Shown here: positions 24,189 through 34,999 of the stretch, piece by piece
Layout: each line of letters begins with the position of its first letter
Numbering within the stretch: the first letter of the stretch is position 1
Translations under genes and position numbers: made by a program
Notes under the pieces: generated by a model
Told to the model about the DNA's origin: nothing
The model's input: the letters and a program-made list of their open reading frames with translations, nothing else
Database searches by the model: none
NCBI GenBank assembly: GCA_029204225.1
Contig: CM055113.1
Coordinates: 5,552,647-5,616,646 of the forward strand
Length of the DNA stretch: 64,000 nucleotides
Reading direction: 5' to 3'
Source of the DNA: Diphasiastrum complanatum
Lineage: Eukaryota > Streptophyta > Lycopodiopsida > Lycopodiales > Lycopodiaceae

Positions 24189-25983
24189 CTAGGACTCTAG
24201 ATATTTCGTTTGGTCGTCCAGGTTGAGCTCCTTGAGCTCTGCATCGGCACTTAGATTCACCTTTGACGTAGAAACTGCAGGCAATGTTGGCTCCATTTGA
24301 CCTCGCGTCAGCTGGTTTGTCACTGTTGGATGTTTTTCGTTAAAAAAGTGAGCTTTCGCTTGGTCACACAAGGTGAGCTCCTTGAGCTCTGCATCGGCAC
24401 TTGAATTCACCTTTGATGTAGAGACTATAGGCAATGTTGGCTCCATTTGTTCCCGTGTCAGCTGGTCTGTCACTGTTGGTTGTCCTTCGTTAAATAGGTG
24501 AATGAGATTGGGAGGAATGGTTGGCTCAGGTTCATTTCTGTCATTCTTTTCTAGTTGGTCCCATGGCACAGCTCTGACGACACAAGGTCTCCTGCCATTA
24601 TATAATAACACAAGGTTAACCCCTTTTGCCAAGAAGGCCACCACATGTTCGTTAAACCAGCTTAATCCCAAAATAGCGTCGAAGGCATCCATCTTCAAGA
24701 TTGTGAATGTTAGTCGATTCTTCCAGGCTCCCAGAGAGATTGGTAAGTTGGTTGCCAATCTACAAGTGGTCATTGTACCTTTCGCGGTCTCCACACAAAT
24801 AGGAGTCACATTTTCTTCACATTGGATGTCCAATTCTCCTGTCAGTTTTTCTGACAAGTAGTTATGTGACGCCCCCAGGTCTACCATGAAGTAAATGATC
24901 CTGCCTTGAATACAGCCTTTCAGGTACAATAACTTGGATCCTCTCGCAGGAGTCGCCATAAGATGTTCACGATAAGCCGCAAGTGCCCCTATCTGTTGCA
25001 AGGCATTCAGGTCAGACTTCGTCAAATCCGTTTCTGGGTCCTCTTCATCATCTTGTTCACCATCTTCTTGATCAAATGCCTCTCTCTCCATCCTATCAAA
25101 TCCTTCAATGGCAGCCATGATTTGCTTATTCAATGGTTTGGGGCATGACCTCCAAGAGTGACCTTGCTGATGACAGTTGAAGCAACGCATGGAACTGCCC
25201 ACTGTTGGTGAGCTGTTGCTGTGACTAGCTGAAGGTCCAACATTGTTTCTTCTCTGGAACATGTTCCCTCCATTGTTGCCTTGGTTGCCAAACCCTGTTT
25301 TTGTTGGGAATTTATTCACGCTACTCGAGGCTTGGTTGCCATTTGGAGCTGAGTCCCCCCTTGAAAAGAAGCTCGGACTCGGTCTGGATCCACTAAATAC
25401 TCTTGTTGAGGTTGCGGGAGCAGTTGGTGCCAATGTGCTCTCATAATCACAAACCATTTCAGCCGCTCGAATAGTTGAATGGAAATCATGGGGCATGTAG
25501 TTGTCTATCGCACGCCGGATCCAGGATTGCATTCCAGATAATAGGTAATGAGTTTTGTCCGCCTCGGACATATCTTCAATAACCCATACACTCTGTCTAA
25601 ATCTATTGAGGTACTCTCGCAATGACCCTTTCTGTTTGAGCCCCGATAATTCTGTCCTCAATCTCATGTGTGAATCCTTCGGTATGAACTCCTCTCGTAA
25701 CGTGGCTTTGAATGCATCCCATGTTTGAAAATGCATTCCTGCCATCCGGTACCAATTTGTAGTGTAGCCCTCAAAATATGCTAATGCCAAGTCAGTTCTT
25801 TCTTCCTCAGGAGTGTTCATCAGACGGAAGTAATGGTCCATGTGAAACAACCAATCTTCTATAACTCGAATGTCACGCTCTCCTTTGAAAGTAGGTGGTG
25901 CTTTCACTTTGGCAGTCTTTCTTGGGCCCTCCATGGTTCGCGCTCGTGGTTCTCTTGGTATCTGTGGAGGAGGCGCCACTACA
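24189..25983 (-). pseudogene. Gypsy-type gag-protease ORF, C-terminal part (N-terminus displaced to 43793-44211)
   Basis: A long frame (596 aa from the first ATG) runs TFKGERDIRVIEDWLFHMDHYF ... LALAYFEGYTTNWYRMAG (capsid), LREEFIPKDSHMRLRTELSGLKQKGSLREYLNRFRQ, a zinc knuckle CFNCHQQGHSWRSC, and a retropepsin domain with MVDLGASHNYLSEKL and AILGLSWF. It ends in a duplicated linker and a stop. RT, RNase H and integrase are absent, so it is a gag-protease-only element. The protease triplet is DLG where DTG/DSG is expected. The ORF begins mid-gag: the N-terminal gag half is at 43793-44211 on the other strand, joined in frame if the 25984-44211 segment is reversed. Confidence 0.85.
24217..24516 (-). 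repeat. 150-bp tandem duplication inside the gag-protease ORF
   Basis: Two direct copies with a 150-bp period encode 50-residue units (PTVT-QLTR-QMEPTLP-VSTSKVN-SADAELKEL). The copies differ at several sites. Because 150 is a multiple of three the frame is kept. They sit at the C-terminus, after the protease. Confidence 0.85.
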
Positions 25984-26481
25984 TTTCTTGTTCTGCTTAG
26001 TCATGCTCTTGTTGGTGTATAAAGCGTGAGAATCAGCTGAGGAACTTGAGGCTATGATAGATCCGACAACGACCATTTGCCTTAGCAGGTTCTTGAATTG
26101 ATTGATGTGATTCTATAGGGAATCACCATTCACCATTTTGAGGGAGTAAATTTTTTACTTGAGATGTAGCTTGGAAGCTATATCTCGCACTCCTTATAGT
26201 GTTCTCAAGATGTCCCAGACTTCTTTTGATGTTTGGGTCTCGGATACATGGCCGATCTGGGTATCCGTAATGTTTAGGATGATCAGCATGAAAGCCTTTC
26301 CATCCTTCAACTTCCATCTGGCAATTGCTACGTCGTCTGCTTCGGGTTTCTCTTCTGCACTCGTAACAACATCATATAATTCTTTAGCCATAAGTACAGT
26401 TTTTATCTTAAATTTCCACAGATGGTAATTGGCTCTATCAAGCTTGTCCATGATGAGACTGGCTTTCCCTTGGGAATCCAT
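25984..26481 (-). pseudogene. Copia gag, N-terminal half (C-terminal half displaced to 44212 onward)
   Basis: The minus strand encodes MDSQGKASLIMDKLDRANYH, LWKFKIKTVLMAKELYDVV and SKEVWDILRTL, the Copia gag (UBN2/DUF4219-type) N-terminus. After a stop the other frames continue with YSLKMVNGDSL, NHINQFKNLLRQM and MTKQNKK. At 25983/25984 the frame runs into the Gypsy-type gag. The zinc knuckle expected next is found on the opposite strand at 44285-44340. Confidence 0.85.
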
Positions 26482-26623
26482 GTGGAAGATTAGTCTAAGT
26501 GATAGGAAAAACTATTAGTGACTTCAGTATAAAAATCTGGTACTGAATTACAGAACAAGAAGACAATTACTCTATCGGTTAGTAGAGTTTTGTACTGTGA
26601 AAGCTTATCAGGCTACGAAAATA

Positions 26624-26984
26624 GCTCTGATACTATGTTGGAGAAAGAGGGTGTGTGAGAGAGAGGAACAAAAATAGCTCAAAAAGAAAACGAACACAAA
26701 AAGAAGCGAACTCAAAACTCAAACAAGAAATGAACTCGAATAGAAAGTGTTTGTGCGCATTTGAATGAGCTATATTACTCTTTCCCTAAGCATGACTATG
26801 CCTATAAAAAATGAACAGAATGTTAGTGATAGAAATCATGGTCGATCTGATTACGTAGCCAAACATTAAGCAACAAAACATCAGAAGAATAATTTGTTGT
26901 GAACAGCTAGACAAACTATTAGTCGCGAATGATTCACGAAGAGCTAGACTGAGCTCAACTGATAATCAGTCACGAATTAGTCGA
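26624..26984 (-). repeat. Copia 5' LTR with primer-binding site
   Basis: On the minus strand a PBS-like TAGTATCAGAGC (26635-26624; one change from TGGTATCAGAGC) follows an LTR end ...CTCCAACA. The LTR occupies 26636 up to at most 26984, where a different LTR begins. It lies directly upstream of the Copia gag in the same orientation. The LTR start is not defined, and its 3' partner was not found near 45240. Confidence 0.65.
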
Positions 26985-27572
26985 TGTTGGAGGGTTTGTG
27001 GATCCCAAGACAACCCTAACCCTAGTTAAAAAGTGAAAGGAATTTGGCACCCTGCGTTTGTAAGTCCAACTCGATGATCACATAGTTATTTGATTAATTA
27101 GAAGTCAATAAAAGGACTTTAGGCCTTCTTGCGGAACTTTTAATGTCGCAGACACATGTTCATTTCCTCATTTCAATAAAGCAGATTGGTTCTCTTGTGA
27201 AATGAGTTGATGAATGTCCTTGCTCTCTATTACTTTTCCTCCATCTCTCATGCTTTATTTGGATTTTGCTAATTGTTGGATCTGATTGTTATTGGGATTG
27301 CATGTTATTATACTTTTTATGAGAGAGAAAGATAAGTTATCTTTGTTGTGGATCTAGTGTTAGTGGATGTAGTGTTAATGCTTAGGGTTAATGGATGTTA
27401 GAGTTAGAGTTGGATCTTTCATTCATGCTAAATCTGAACTATACGATCGCTGTCATGGAAACAAATCTATGCGTGACAACTAACTTCATCTCTTTGATGC
27501 TAGATTGATTAGATCTTGGATTCAGGTTAGGCAAGGAAAGAAATCCACTACAATTTTGGCGTTGTTGTCGGG
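26985..27572 (+). repeat. Gypsy LTR (copy A) with primer-binding site
   Basis: Starts TGTTGGAGG and ends about 27551 (CCACTACA). It is followed by TTTGGCGTTGTTGTCGGGGA at about 27553-27572, close to the TGGCGCCGTTGCCGGGGA primer site of Tat/Athila-type Gypsy elements. The LTR at 60479-61229 is the same family in the same orientation. Copy A (567 bp) lacks about 162 bp present in the other, including its TATA box. Confidence 0.8.
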
Positions 27573-30500
27573 GAGCTTTGCCAATTTTTTAGTTTGCAGC
27601 ATGTTTTTTGGATGGTTAGCTTGCATTAGGCATCTTGTCGTTGCATGAATAGTGTTGGATCTGTATTTAGGGGTATTTTGGGAGTGATTTGGATATGAGA
27701 TATCAGAAAAAACAACAAAAATCGCTCAAATCTACCAGCTTTTGGTCAAAAGAAGACAAAAATCGTCATCAGAGCTGATAACTTTTTGCCCTCTTCCAGG
27801 AAAACTTTGCCAAGTTGCAAATACCTTCGGTTTTTATCACAGAACCTTCAGTTTGAAGGGCGAACAAACCTTCCTAGCAGATTTCCAAAAACATCAGAAA
27901 AACCATCAAACAACACCAAACAAATCACCAAAACCCTAAAAATACAGAAAAAGAACCTTCGTCCGATTCACTGTGCATAGGTGTGATTCAAATCTATCTA
28001 CTGCCAGGTCGGCGAAGAATGATATCAGAAATGGAAGGTTTTCTCAGAGAATCAGTTGTCATATTGTCATATTTTTGTCAAAAAAAATTTCTTTTTTGCA
28101 AAAATACCGATATTACTCTTGATTCTTCGCCAAAACCTTCGTCGAGTTTCCAAAATATTCTATTTATAATAAATGAAACAACAAAATGTTTCTAACTACA
28201 AAGCCTTGCTAGCCTTCAACCCTCAGCCTGATGAAGATGTTCACGAACACGAAAGTCAACAGACATGAAGCACGAAAATCTTTGCAAACACGAAAGTCAA
28301 AGGAGACGAAGACGAACGGTTCGCGAACATGAAAGATTCACGAACGAGAATCTTTTGCGGTCTGGCACGAGAATCTTTTGCGGTCTAGTACGAGAGAAGG
28401 CAAACAACCAAAAACGAAACCAATGACGGAAACGAAACCTTCTCCTGCCCTCCACGCTCCAAAGAGTACTAGCGAGATCATGCAAGTACCCAGAAGTACA
28501 GATATCTGATCTATTGGCATGACGTCAGCAGATACATTTTAGGTCGTGGCTAATCTGCCAATCTTGTAATTCCCTAATTAGTTGTAGATTCACCATAGGA
28601 TTTTACTGGAAATGAAATCCGTTATGTAATTCCTATTATTACAAATTTCCAACCAAGTTGGACTGTTCTTCCTTTTTATTGACTGGTTTGGCATTATTGC
28701 GTTAATATTGACAAAATCTATCCAAACGTTGAATACGAAATTACATGAATGGAAATCCCACCAATAGAATTTCAGTAATTCTTGAACCGTATCCAGTCAG
28801 ATTTACTGATTAGATAAAGAATACTATTACCACTCATCCAATCTGGTCATTTCATATTGTTTGACAATTTTTATTCAAATTTAATGAGTATCTTGCACAA
28901 ACGTTCACTTGACTGATTTCTATCGATCAAGATCGATTAGAAAACTATTAGACAAGTAACTGAATTCAAATTCTAACCAATTTGAAATTCAACAAAAAAA
29001 AAAAATTCAAATTTTAACTTTCAATCTGGGAGTTCACGTCCAAAGTTAAAAAATGAAAGCACAGTAAAAACTATTGGTAATTCATTGCGGTTCATTTTGT
29101 CAATTTTAGCTTATTTATCATTGGGAAATAATTTAGACTTAGTGAAAATATCGTGATCAATTTTGACTGATAAACTCAGCGTAATCAATTCACTAATCTA
29201 AACTGATTTCATAGATAACGAAAAAATGACCGAAATTTTGATGTTTTTTGAAAAACTCAAATTTTGCTTTATTTTACGTAATTCAAAAATTCTGACAAAA
29301 ATATTGTTATTACAAAAGGCAATCGAAGTTGAAAAAATCGAAACACTGTCCGATTCCTAATGTTACTAACCCAATGTCAAACTGGCATGCAAAGCACACT
29401 ACATCAGTCATAAACGTCATTACGGAATTTTTTACGTAAACTTCAGTTTTACGAAATGTGTCAACCATTAACACTGATTTGTGACCCAACTATCAAAGCA
29501 CATGCGTATGACACTCAAATCGATTGTAAATCTCTCATGCATGTCAGAATCACTCTGAGAGTCAGCATGCAACTTATCCATGCAAGCACTGTACTACAAA
29601 TTAGGGAAATGACTGGCATGCAATCAGAATAATTCCAAATTTTGCCAATTTTACTCACAAAACTACAAAACTTCAGATGATCATAACTTTGGCTACATGA
29701 CACCAGATTGGGTGCTGTAAAGCTCAGTACAGAGGGAGATCAAATGAACAAGATGCTTGCCATGTTAGGCTGCAACCTAGGCTTCCCATGTGCGAGATTA
29801 GAGCTGCCAGAAAACTATAGTAGGGCGCACTTCCACAAGAAGGAATCATGCAAAAACCTGCAAACACCCATCCTAGCCCAAAATTGATGCTACCAATAGT
29901 CTTAAACAGGCAATTAGACTTCCATGAAGCACTCATACTGATCCTAAGATGCAGTATAGGCTGAGAACGAAGATTTCTTGATTTGTAGAAGTCAAAATAA
30001 CTTCAAACTTGATGGAGATGGTGCATAAGCCACCGGCCATCAATTCACAGGTCTGATAGCTTGTTGGGAAGGTAAAAAAGAATGCTAATCATGTTGTAAT
30101 TAATTCCCGAATGATTTTCTTATGGATTTGGAGAGATCCATCCCCCAAAAATCACCAAAAATGGTCATTTTTTGAACTTTTTTGACTTCCTACAAGTTCA
30201 ATTGCTGGAATTCTTGGTTCTAACTTCTGGGAAAGCTTCAAAAGACTTTGGTCCACCACTTTACAAGCTCTACATGGTGTTCTACAGCCACCTACTATCC
30301 AACTTTATGAAAAAACAAGCAAAAATGATGATTTTTAGCTATTATTCGGTTTTTTCAGCACCATAAAGTGGAAATTCATAACATACAACCCTTTCGCTAA
30401 CACATGCAAACCAATTTATAGAATTACAACCATCTAATTGATCTGATCTTGCTGGATTTTGGTTCTTACTATCTATTTTGTGTCAAAAAGCATGAAAAAC

Positions 30501-30871
30501 AAAACAATTCTGACCAAACCATAGCCTAGAATCATAAATCATTTGAGAGAACCGGCACGCATCATTAATTTCATCATTAATGAACCCTAAAACGAAAGTA
30601 CACTTGCTGGAAAATTCAGATTTACCAAAGATTTGATCTACACAAGAAAAAGCTCCAAAAAAGCATCACAAATTGGCCTTCAAGGACAATTCTCCATAAA
30701 ACCACAAAGAATCCCAAGAGTAATGGATCTTAGCAACATGCAAATTGAAACTGGGATAGTACACCCACTTGCACCCTTGTTATCCCCCCTGGAAGAGAAT
30801 TCCCATGGATCCAATCCAAAATATTGACGAAAGGTAGCCCTTCTCCATGTTCTCCAATCTTCGTAATCCTT
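27573..30871. other. Non-coding region after LTR copy A
   Basis: No recognisable gene. 27770-28150 has CCTTCG/GCCAA wording like that at 52440-52690, so it may be leader of the same Gypsy family. A 22-23-bp direct repeat (ACGAGAATCTTTTGCGGTCT) occurs twice at about 28345-28390. The stretch 28230-28420 resembles, weakly, the LTR of the 48278-51492 Copia. From 28560 to 30870 the sequence is AT-rich with nothing identifiable. Confidence 0.4.
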
Positions 30872-31500
30872 GCTCTGATACCACTATAAGGAGAGCTCTC
30901 TAAGATCCTGCTTACAAGACAATACACAATGGAAAACACACTATGGAGCAACCACCCAACCAAGTAGAAGCAACCAATCAACTCTAGCAGCTTCACCCCC
31001 AAGCCAAGGAACAAGAAGCATGAATGTAGAGTGAAACCCTAGGAATGAATCCATGATCACAATGAGGAGTAGGGCGAGTTTGGCCTCAATATATAGAGCC
31101 AAAAGCATCTTGGGCACATAGCCATGCATAGCCCTAAGTTCCCTATACATAGATTCATCTAGAATAGAGTCCTATGCATGGACCACCTATTCATAGAATT
31201 GTTGTTGATAACTCTACACATGCATACACTGTCTCATACCTTGTCTAATCTCCATTTAGTGTGCTCTGGGCCTCACAAGGATATTAGTTACTTTCGGGTC
31301 ACATCTAGTATGACGTGGCATAACTAACAACTTGATTTATTGGAGTACCGTGTATCCAAGACTAGGAGTATATTGAATCCTACTTACTGGTCATGGACAT
31401 AACACATACAATGCTTGCTCTCACCACTTCTCCTATCTCTCCTAGCTTGGAAAATGCTCTTACCACTTCTCCTATTCCTCCTAGCTTGGAAATTGTTCTC
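30872..31500 (-). repeat. LTR of a minus-strand Copia-like element, with PBS
   Basis: The minus strand carries a perfect TGGTATCAGAGC (30883-30872), the initiator Met-tRNA primer site, directly after a sequence ending CTCTCCTTATAG. A TATA-like CTATATATTG occurs in the same strand at about 31096. The far end of the LTR is not defined, and no coding sequence of the element is recognisable downstream (below 30870), so it may be a non-coding LTR derivative. Confidence 0.6.
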
Positions 31501-34139
31501 TGTCAAGATTGAGAGACAAAATGCTAGTATTGTTTATACAGGGCTTCGTTAATATGGAGAATTTGGAAGACATGGAATGGCCTTATTTTTGAAAGATTAT
31601 TCAGCACTAACAACAACACAACCCAACACTTTGCATATACTCCATAGAATGTTTTTGTCAAATGAGATGTTTTCTAACCAGCTTGCGAGAGGTGTCTACC
31701 AAAGCTCAACAACAATATCCTCTAGAAATTGTAAAATTTGGATAGCTCTTAAGCCATATTACACCAAGATAAGTTGATATTTAGCCCTATAATTTTGATT
31801 CACTCACAATTATTGGAAATGTAGTCCTATAACTGATGTAATTTTGGTGTTCCATTAGCTTAAAAAAAAAACTAGTTTAATTTTTGTCCCTTGCCATAGT
31901 TAAGTTGAATACGGATTATTGTTGGGTCGACAACTACTCATGTTTGAATCTTGCCTATAAGTCAAGAGACATCTTGGACTTTGCAAGTCGAAACTAGCTA
32001 TGTGATTTTGTCCTTATCCATGAACTATGATTGTACATATTGTACAAAAAGATTCTAGCACCATGTAGCAAGCACAATTTTTTTTTTTCCTTTGGTACAA
32101 AAGATATTCACAAGAATTAAGCAAAATATGTCATTGATAAATACATTATTTGGAGATTCCTCCTACTTGTTCATTTTTTATTTTGTGAAAGTCACGCAAT
32201 GTAGAAAGACTATGACTTGTAACTACAAGCATTTACAATCATGCCAAAGATAACAACATAACAAGGTCTAAGCCAATAATTACATAATAGGGTTGAACTT
32301 AATCACCACTTGAGAACAAACTTTGGAGCATAAGCTTTGGGTCTATGTTCCTTTATCCATTTGCATACCAAGATTCAAGCATGGGTTTTGATCATGATAA
32401 CGCTCTTTTCATTATGTGTGCTATCATCATGAAAGGTATACTTGAGACTGACTACGTGTCACACGTGCCTCCACCAAGTCACACCACATAAATTATGGCC
32501 TTCTCTTTAAAGCCTTGTTATAAGGTGTGGACTATTCACAAAATATAAATTTTGGGCTTCCTTTTATAGCCTTGTTATAAAGTGTGGACGTGTGGAGCAT
32601 GACACACGCTCTTGGAGTGTGGTCGTGAACACTATCAAAAAAGTATAAAGCCAATTGCAGTTGGCATGGCAGTTATACGCCATGGATATCTTGAGGTTGT
32701 GGTCTAAATGTTGTCCAAAGTGGCTAAGTGCTCCCCTTGAGTGCTTGTAAAGTAATTTAAAGCCAATCTATACAAAACCATCTATAAGGTCCTCAAGAAT
32801 TAGTGAGCTTGTTAGGACTTTTTTCTCCATAAGGTCAACAGTTTAACTTCAAGTCTTAATTAGAATTTATAAGTTGTGGTTTATTGAATCTAATTACTAT
32901 TATCAAAATCAAATTAGTGAATTTAGAATTTAAGGTGTGAGGTTACCTCAAGCTAAAAACCTACAAACTTTGACACTTATAGAAGATTATTTGGTAAAAG
33001 ATCACTTCATGTTTTCAAAATAGCATCAAAATACTACAAAGGTTGCAATGCATAAGAAAATTAGGTGGTCACCTATCCTTCGAAATCTCAAAAGAGAGTG
33101 TTGCTCGTTATTGCCATTTGTCGAAACACAAGAAAGGCGGAGCTTGTATAAAATTGAAGGGCATACTGTGAAATATGAAAGTGTGACCTCAGGTATTTAT
33201 TATGGAATATTAAGTATACCACAAGGTGCTCTCTTGGTGGCCTTATGCTGCATGATGACCAGCCAAAAAAATAGTAAACATAGAAACTATTTCTAAAATA
33301 GATTGGTTCGATGAATCTTACGACCATAAGATTCCCTCTACTCCTTTCATTTGTAGTAATCTGATCGTTGGAATCTTACAAATATGTAAGGTTCTTTTAA
33401 TTTTTTTTTAAAAACAATCGTTTGTACTAAGCAAGGTATGTTATTGTGCTATTTAAGAGTTCCTCTAAATACAACAAAGAGAAATTCTTTTAGGAGATCA
33501 AAATGGATTTTGAAGTTCATTAAGAAATTCTCACATCCCAAAAAAAATTAGCTTTCACACTTTGATGAAGGAAATGGAGGAGCCCCAAAGAACATAATTT
33601 GTTGGGCAAATAATTTTTTTTCATGCACTTTCCACTTGGAAGGTGTGTGTACAAGAAAATTTATAGCAAAAGAAAAAAAAAATGTAAGGACAACTCCTCG
33701 GGCGTTCTATCTGGGAAAGGGCATCAGACCAGCTCCTGCCCTTGGGTGGACGCCCTTCCTGTGCGGGACGTCCTCCCGCGTTCCCATTATACTCGTAAAA
33801 GGGTCTCATAGAATATGTACTACGAAGATGCGTAAGTGAGGCTCGTAAAAATTTTGTAACCGTACGAGCCTTACCCAAAACATTAAAATTTCGAACCTCA
33901 AGAATTGGCGGTAAAATTATTGATTTTTTGGAGACTTCCTACAAGGACTACTCCTCGGTCCCAATCCAGTGAGAGGTTGTGAATTATTTTCTTCTCACCT
34001 TTTTGGACAGTACAAAATGTTTTGGGTTATGGTTTTATAAAAAAAAATATTGGTGGCAATCTATCTCTTTCTCCCGCCCCTTGAAAAGGATACCTTTTTT
34101 TAATAAATCAGTAAATAAATTATTTCTTGGTCACATGGC
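31501..34139. other. Long intergenic spacer
   Basis: No gene recognised on either strand. A short direct repeat (AGCCTTGTTATAA.GTGTGGAC) occurs at about 32511 and 32569. A hairpin with 8-bp arms GGCTCGTA/TACGAGCC lies near 33840-33870, next to a locally GC-rich 33700-33790. Confidence 0.5.
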
Positions 34140-34999
34140 GGATTGATAGGTGCAGGTGAAGCCCTTCCTGATTCCATTTGGAGGCCCCAGAAGCGCTTCC
34201 CACGCTGGAAGCGCAACCTCCCTGCGCAGATGGGCGTCCGAGGTTCTATATGCGTTGCGAAAGGAGCGGAAGTGGAAGCGCAGATGGGGGGGGCCGTTGC
34301 TGTAGCGATTCCTCTGATCTGCTCAATTATCTACACGCCATGGCATTGCCGTCCTGTCTTTTGATCTTTGGGAGAGCCGAAACTGCAGGCTGTGCTCGGA
34401 TATGGATCGGATCCAGGTTTTAGAGCTTTGGTTTTCTTAATCATTGTCTGTTGCGGTGCTTTTTTGGGAATTTTGCATTGCTTTGATTTGATTATTTTCA
34501 AAATTTATTTTGCGTAGGTGGTATATCTAGTTTTGTTTTTAGTCAGAATATGCGCTGGATTTGTAACCGTGGATTAAACGATCCAGAAATCTGCTCTTCA
34601 AATAATCGAACTTTCTTATCTTGTTGATCGAATATATGGCTTGTTGGAGCTTTTTACCGAGTTTTTCTGTGTAGGATCTTCTTTGATCATTCATTGTTGT
34701 GAATTCTTACGATTTTGCATATCTTGTGGACGTTTTGCTCTGCAAAATGTTCACATACGGTAGGATTTTCGGATTTTCAGTCAGCAGTGACTTGTGTAAG
34801 CATATGGTTGATTTCTGCTTTTTTCCATGATTGCGATGGTTTAGGACTGTTAAGCGGGCGCCGTACTTGGCGAAGGGCGTTTTGCATTTCACTTTTGTAC
34901 CTTCGCTACGTAGGACGGTGCGTATTATTTGAAGTTTGTTGTGATCACTACTTGATATTTACACGCCAGAGCCAAGCTTCTCTGAACCCGAAAGCGAAG
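34140..34999 (+). promoter_or_regulatory. Promoter / 5' UTR region of the glycosyltransferase gene
   Basis: A GC-richer stretch at 34143-34430, unlike the AT-rich spacer before it, precedes T-rich sequence that could be a 5' UTR intron (possible donor CAGGTTTT near 34413, possible acceptor CGCCAG near 34970). The layout of a short GC-rich 5' UTR exon and leader intron is common in plant genes. It is inferred, with no transcript evidence. Confidence 0.45.

Noticed and set aside
33621-33878. GC-rich ORFs on both strands near 33.7 kb
   Set aside because: Short, with no domain or splice context, and next to a small hairpin. More likely a repeat fragment.
34178-34423. ORF in the GC-rich stretch before the IPUT1-like gene
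   Set aside because: Better explained as a 5' UTR or promoter of the downstream gene. The frame does not join the GT8 coding exons.
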